From Candidatus Gastranaerophilales bacterium (GTDB lineage: Bacteria > Cyanobacteriota > Vampirovibrionia > Gastranaerophilales > Gastranaerophilaceae): a stretch of 36,019 nucleotides of DNA. The position numbers were made by a program, and so were the translations under genes. This document shows, piece by piece, positions 32,884 to 36,019 of this stretch. Position 1 is the first letter of the stretch. Every line of letters begins with the position of its first letter. The stretch covers positions 1 through 36,019 of the forward strand of contig CAJULR010000013.1 in the NCBI GenBank assembly GCA_910587375.1. Direction: 5' to 3'. Below the pieces are notes generated by a model. That model ran no database searches. It saw nothing but the letters and a program-made list of their open reading frames with translations, and was not told the DNA's origin.

Positions 32884-33034
32884 TGGGGCGTTGGCCTTGG
32901 TAGTTGTTAGAACTACCAACAATAACAATAGCTGCGCCACATCATTTGATAATTGAATAATGTTTTACCTGGGGCGCTGGCGCACTTGATGAGCACCTAA
33001 GCTCGTTAACAATATAGCTACCAGCTGCGCCCGG
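32884..33034 (+). repeat. Two tRNA-Ala-like quasi-palindromic units before tRNA-Ala
   Basis: Unit A (32884-32940) begins GGGGCGTTGGC like the tRNA-Ala 5' end and ends with AGCTGCGCCA (32930-32939), an exact inverted copy of tRNA-Ala 33074-33083; a 9-bp perfect hairpin (TTGGTAGTT/AACTACCAA) lies between. Unit B (32971-33034) begins GGGGCGCTGGCGCA and ends with a 15-base exact inverted copy of the D-arm (33017-33031 against 33075-33089). Spacing from unit to unit to tRNA is 87 and 96 bases, and AT-rich leader sequence recurs before each. Neither unit has an anticodon or T-arm. Confidence 0.8.
32946..32961 (+). promoter_or_regulatory. Leader motif copy before tRNA-Ala-like unit B
   Basis: TTGATAATTGAATAAT differs by one base from the motif before tRNA-Asp (55-70) and ends nine bases before the unit. 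Confidence 0.4.
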
Positions 33035-33042
33035 ATAAAAAA

Positions 33043-33058
33043 TTGACAATTAAATAAA
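33043..33058 (+). promoter_or_regulatory. Leader motif copy before tRNA-Ala
   Basis: TTGACAATTAAATAAA, a weaker copy of the same motif, ends eight bases before the mature tRNA-Ala; AAGATTT follows, as it does before tRNA-Pro (GGG). Confidence 0.35.
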
Positions 33059-33066
33059 AAAGATTT

Positions 33067-33139
33067 GGGGCGTTGGCGCAGCTGGTAGCGCACGACACTG
33101 GCAGTGTCGGGGTCAGGGGTTCGAATCCCCTACGCTCCA
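33067..33139 (+). tRNA. tRNA-Ala (GGC)
   Basis: Acceptor GGGGCGT (33067-33073) pairs with ACGCTCC (33132-33138), including the G3-U70 pair that marks alanine tRNAs. D-arm GCGCAGCTGGTAGCGC, anticodon stem CGACA/TGTCG with loop CTGGCAG (anticodon GGC), T-arm AGGGG-TTCGAAT-CCCCT. Discriminator A; CCA not encoded. It follows two tRNA-Ala-like units. Confidence 0.96.
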
Positions 33140-33185
33140 ATTTTTAATATATCACTCATAGATATTTCGATTAAAGCCGGGCTTT

Positions 33186-34220
33186 TTAGCTTACGATTGC
33201 AATTTTAATGACATTTTCAAGCCTGTTTTCAAATATTTCATACGCTTTTTCAATGTCTTGAAGGGCGAATTCATGCGTAATCAAAGGAGTTGTGTCAATC
33301 TTTCCCTGTTCAATCAGCGACAATATCTCATCTGAATCACAGCCATCCACCCCGCCTGTTTTAAATGTAAGGTTTTTTCCATACATTTCAGGCAGAGGCA
33401 AAACCATTGGTTTATCATACAAGGCCACTATTGTAACAATTGCATTTGGCCTTGCCGCCATCCAGGCCATCTGAAAAGTATCTTCACTTCCTGCAACCTC
33501 TAAAACAACGTCCGCTCCGCCATGTTCGCTTTCATTGTTTACAATTTCAATGCAATTTTCAGGTTCTGCCACAATTACATTTGGATAATGTTCTTTTATA
33601 AAATCTCTTCTTGTTTTATCTTTTTCACACACAATAATTTTTTTCGGATTTTTTAACATTGCACAAAGCAGGGTGCATATGCCCGTTGGGCCTGCCCCAA
33701 TAATTAAAACAGTGTCCCCTTCTTTAATTTCAGATATACGAACGGCCCAAAACCCTGTTGCAAGTATATCCCCAACAAAAAGAGCCTGTCTGTCAGAAAT
33801 TGCGTCTGGAATTTTATTTAAACCCTGATTTGCAAAAGGGACACGGACATATTCCGCTTGGCCGCCATCAATGCGGCACCCAAGGGCCCAGCCGCCATTT
33901 TTATCTATGCAATTATTTACAAACCCATTTTTACAGAAAAAGCACTCGCCACAAAATGTTTCAACATTTACACTAACTCTGTCCCCAACTTTAACCTTAT
34001 TTACATCCGCACCGATTTCTTCAACAACACCCACCATCTCGTGCCCAACAATAACCCCCGGGGCTGCTTTTGGAACAAAGCCATGCTTAATATGAAGGTC
34101 GCTTGTACAAATGCTGCTCATTGTGACACGAACAATCGCGTCCTTTGAATCAAGAAGCTTAGGCTTGTTCTTTTCTGTTAATTCAAAAACCCCATGGTCT
34201 TTATAGGTATACGCTAACAC
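33186..34220 (-). CDS. Zinc-dependent medium-chain alcohol dehydrogenase
   Basis: A 344-residue MDR-family enzyme. Catalytic zinc ligands are C38 (SSICTSDLH) and the His of GHEMVGVVEE near 61; the structural zinc site is CGECFFCKNGFVNNC with four cysteines near 90-104. The Rossmann motif is VLIIGAGPTGICTL near 170. Such enzymes oxidise alcohols or polyols with NAD(P)+ in the cytoplasm. It is close to the threonine/sorbitol/isopropanol dehydrogenase type, but the substrate cannot be told. It stands alone; the 325-base region after its start holds only a startless ORF remnant. Confidence 0.92.
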   Translation of the reverse strand: MLAYTYKDHGVFELTEKNKPKLLDSKDAIVRVTMSSICTSDLHIKHGFVPKAAPGVIVGHEMVGVVEEIGADVNKVKVGDRVSVNVETFCGECFFCKNGFVNNCIDKNGGWALGCRIDGGQAEYVRVPFANQGLNKIPDAISDRQALFVGDILATGFWAVRISEIKEGDTVLIIGAGPTGICTLLCAMLKNPKKIIVCEKDKTRRDFIKEHYPNVIVAEPENCIEIVNNESEHGGADVVLEVAGSEDTFQMAWMAARPNAIVTIVALYDKPMVLPLPEMYGKNLTFKTGGVDGCDSDEILSLIEQGKIDTTPLITHEFALQDIEKAYEIFENRLENVIKIAIVS

Positions 34221-34276
34221 CTCTCTCCTTTTTTTAAAAAAGCTCTAGCTTTTCGCTCACAGCCCCCATCGCATAA

Positions 34277-34465
34277 TTATATTCCATTTTTCTAAAAAAC
34301 TCACATTATATTAACACAAAGGAACAAAGCGAAGAAATACTTGCAAAAATAGAAAAACTAATAGACGATGGCAAGTGTGCACTGCACACAATTTCAAGCC
34401 ATGGCGAAGCACCCTGCATGCCAAAACTTCCTGATGGGCTTTCTTCTGATTTAAAGCTTATATAG
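34277..34465 (+). pseudogene. Coding-like fragment without a start codon
   Basis: Between the ADH gene and the MCE gene a frame runs 62 codons from just after TAA (34274-34276) to TAG (34463-34465). Its product (TKEQSEEILAKIEKLIDDG, then CALHTISSHGEAPCMPK and LPDGLSSDLKLI) looks like real protein in composition, but the only ATG is 15 codons from the end and no GTG/TTG with a Shine-Dalgarno is present. It may be the C-terminal remnant of a lost gene, or a gene with a non-standard start (ATT at 34310). Confidence 0.35.
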
Positions 34466-34545
34466 TTTTACTAATAGCTAAGAAGTGCAATGTCCGATTG
34501 TACAATTGGAATTTGGGTTCAAAAATTTTAAACTCTTCATAGATT

Positions 34546-35526
34546 ATGAAAGAATTTTTTAAAAAAATATTTAATTTTTTAAAATCCATGCCTGCAAAAA
34601 TTTGGCAAATTATTTTAATATATGGATTTTTGATACTTTTACTCATCTTAATTTGGCAAAGGCTGACCTACACCTTTGTTACGGCAGAATTTAAAGATTT
34701 AAGGCCAATTCATCAAAGAATTCCCGTTTTTTACAAAGGGTATAAAATCGGAAAAGTGCTCTATATAAAGCCGAGCGACGATTTTAAAACCACCTATATG
34801 AAACTTGCCCTGTATCATAAAAAGGGATTAAAGCTTCCAAAAAACTCTATAATTAAGCTCCAAAGGGAAAAAGATAAGTGGAGAAAGAAGGATTATATAG
34901 ATATAATTTATCCAAAAGAGCCGTCTGAAAGCTTTATTGAAAGCGGAGATTTACTTTTGGGGCAGGCAACGGTTGATATTGAAACATACCTTTCAAGCCA
35001 GGAAACAGAAAGCCTTGATAACATCAAGGAAAACGTAGAAAAAGCCTCAGAAGATATGCAAGGGGCAATGGAAGCGCTTCGTGATTTATTGACATCATTG
35101 AATGAAATAGCGCAGGAAAACAGAGAAAGCCTGAATGCTGCAACAAGAAACCTTTCAGACACAACAAAAAACATTGACGATTTAACAAGAAAAATTAACA
35201 GGTCAATTGAGCAGCAAAAGCTCAAAAACACTATAGGAAACCTTGATGACGCCGTTTCAAACACAAAAAATTCAACAGCAGAGCTTGAAAAACTTTCAAA
35301 AAGAATAAACGATATGACAGACAATATAAACTCAACAATGCCAAGCGTGACTTCAAGCATTGAAAACACAAGCTATATCATCCAAAACCTGAATGAAATC
35401 ACATGCGGGGTTTCAAACACACTTAAAAAAAGGTTTGGCGGCTTGAGGCTCATTTTTGGAAAAACAATAGGCAAAGAATGTGACACCTGCAGAAGCCAAA
35501 AAGACTGTAAAAGCCCTTGCCCATAA
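34546..35526 (+). CDS. MCE/MlaD-domain protein (lipid transport)
   Basis: A 326-residue protein with an N-terminal membrane helix (~20-40, IWQIILIYGFLILLLILIW), one MCE domain (~46-135; AEFKDLRPIHQRIPVFYKGYKIG-type start, then VLYIKPS) and a long helical/coiled-coil region (~150-290, many N/T/S/L heptads). The tail is Cys-rich, CDTCRSQKDCKSPC, with four cysteines that could bind metal or form disulfides. MlaD-type proteins form rings in the envelope that carry phospholipids between membranes. No permease or ATPase partner is in the window. The start ATG has no clear Shine-Dalgarno. Confidence 0.85.
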   Translation: MKEFFKKIFNFLKSMPAKIWQIILIYGFLILLLILIWQRLTYTFVTAEFKDLRPIHQRIPVFYKGYKIGKVLYIKPSDDFKTTYMKLALYHKKGLKLPKNSIIKLQREKDKWRKKDYIDIIYPKEPSESFIESGDLLLGQATVDIETYLSSQETESLDNIKENVEKASEDMQGAMEALRDLLTSLNEIAQENRESLNAATRNLSDTTKNIDDLTRKINRSIEQQKLKNTIGNLDDAVSNTKNSTAELEKLSKRINDMTDNINSTMPSVTSSIENTSYIIQNLNEITCGVSNTLKKRFGGLRLIFGKTIGKECDTCRSQKDCKSPCP

Positions 35527-35590
35527 GAGGTTTAATATTGTCTAACATTACCCATTGTAACGTTTTAGAAAAATAACTTCACAAAGAAAC

Positions 35591-36019
35591 TTAGCCCAGG
35601 CACCTGTTTTTCAGGGCAAGAATTCTTTTATCAATATCTATTGTATTTTTTGAAACTTTCTTTGAAAAATTTTGAAGATAATACAGCTCAAATTCAATTG
35701 CCTTGTTTATTGCAAAAGAAACCTCTTCTATAGTTTTATCCTGTAGAAGGCTTGATTTGAAAAGTATTTTCCTTGTTTCAAAACCGTAAAGATAATTTGC
35801 AGGAATTTTTTTCAAAAAAGAAACCGAAGCAGGGGTGATTTTCCCGCCCATAATCACCTTTTTTCCTTCCCTGTAACATTTTTCAACCACAGGATATATT
35901 GTTTCATACATTTTATCAGAATCAATCAAAGCTTCCGAAACTTCTAAGGATGAAGATAAATCGCTTCTTCCGATTACAACCCCTGTAATATATTTAATAT
36001 ATTTTGAAAGCAATATATC
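35591..36019 (-). CDS. HpcH/HpaI aldolase/citrate-lyase-like protein, C-terminal part
   Basis: The gene runs off the window end: the frame stays open from 36013 to the edge, and the TTG at 36013 is not a real start. The visible 143 residues contain GVVIGRSDLSSSL, a conserved D-x-x-x-S-L element, VIMGGKITPASVSFL and YGFETRKILFK, which fit the last strands of the HpcH/HpaI aldolase/citrate lyase beta-subunit TIM barrel. Such enzymes make or break C-C bonds of 2-oxoacids or CoA esters. The catalytic Arg and Glu would lie in the missing N-terminal part. The final ~40 residues are a helical extension. Confidence 0.6.
   Translation of the reverse strand, partial: DILLSKYIKYITGVVIGRSDLSSSLEVSEALIDSDKMYETIYPVVEKCYREGKKVIMGGKITPASVSFLKKIPANYLYGFETRKILFKSSLLQDKTIEEVSFAINKAIEFELYYLQNFSKKVSKNTIDIDKRILALKNRCLG

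Noticed and set aside
32884..33034. Two additional tRNA-Ala genes
   Set aside because: Only the 5' end resembles tRNA-Ala; there is no anticodon stem-loop, T-arm or matching acceptor 3' strand.

Overview
The window is an AT-rich bacterial chromosome segment with short intergenic gaps. It holds about 38 protein genes, five tRNA genes and no phage or plasmid backbone. My best guess at the source is a gut Melainabacteria/Vampirovibrionia lineage (Candidatus Gastranaerophilales type). I infer this from the mix of a long PPi-dependent phosphofructokinase, two-subunit Fe-S serine dehydratase, MCE/MlaD and galactofuranose genes, and many lineage-type proteins with a short N-terminal 'FKG/SFG' tag. 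It is not proven by any marker gene here.

Layout. 1-501: tRNA-Asp followed by a tandem repeat carrying terminators and tRNA-derived sequence. 520-2172: a calpain-like cysteine peptidase. 2275-5754: an envelope glycolipid module (ArnT-like GT, YdjC/ChbG-like deacetylase, GtrB/ArnC-like GT2). 5967-9481: small conserved, membrane and exported proteins, then a pentein (agmatine/peptidylarginine-deiminase-like) protein with an N-terminal NFKG tag. 9550-11237: sdaAB-sdaAA. 11374-15502: exported parvulin, an ADP-ribosyltransferase-like protein with R / STT / QxE motifs, an EamA transporter, an unknown and an exported nuclease-like protein. 15519-15830: two tRNA-Pro genes with tRNA-derived debris between them. 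16038-18846: an unknown and a tandem pair of GNAT-like proteins. 18957-20055: rpsL-rpsG with promoter and terminator. 20117-22176: a small unknown gene and ndk-tgt. 22346-27475: lineage proteins, including a paralogous pair with calcium-binding-like repeats, a META lipoprotein, ychF, and mscL with a zinc ribbon. 27619-29295: pfp. 29350-29829: tRNA-Gly with three tandem terminator/tRNA-derived units. 29842-32749: Nudix hydrolase, GT2 and glf. 32884-33139: two tRNA-Ala-like units followed by a real tRNA-Ala. 33186-36019: alcohol dehydrogenase, a startless gene remnant, an MCE protein and a partial HpcH/HpaI-type protein.

Main points of interest. (1) All four tRNA loci carry tandem or adjacent quasi-palindromic units made of a direct tRNA end plus an inverted copy of the same tRNA's D-arm or T-arm. 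(2) A set of enzyme domains often used as effectors (calpain-like, ADP-ribosyltransferase-like, pentein, GNAT) lies among ordinary housekeeping genes; several unrelated lineage proteins share a short N-terminal aromatic-glycine tag. (3) Several genes have a -10 box ending 6-7 bases before ATG and no Shine-Dalgarno sequence, which suggests leaderless mRNAs next to SD-led genes.
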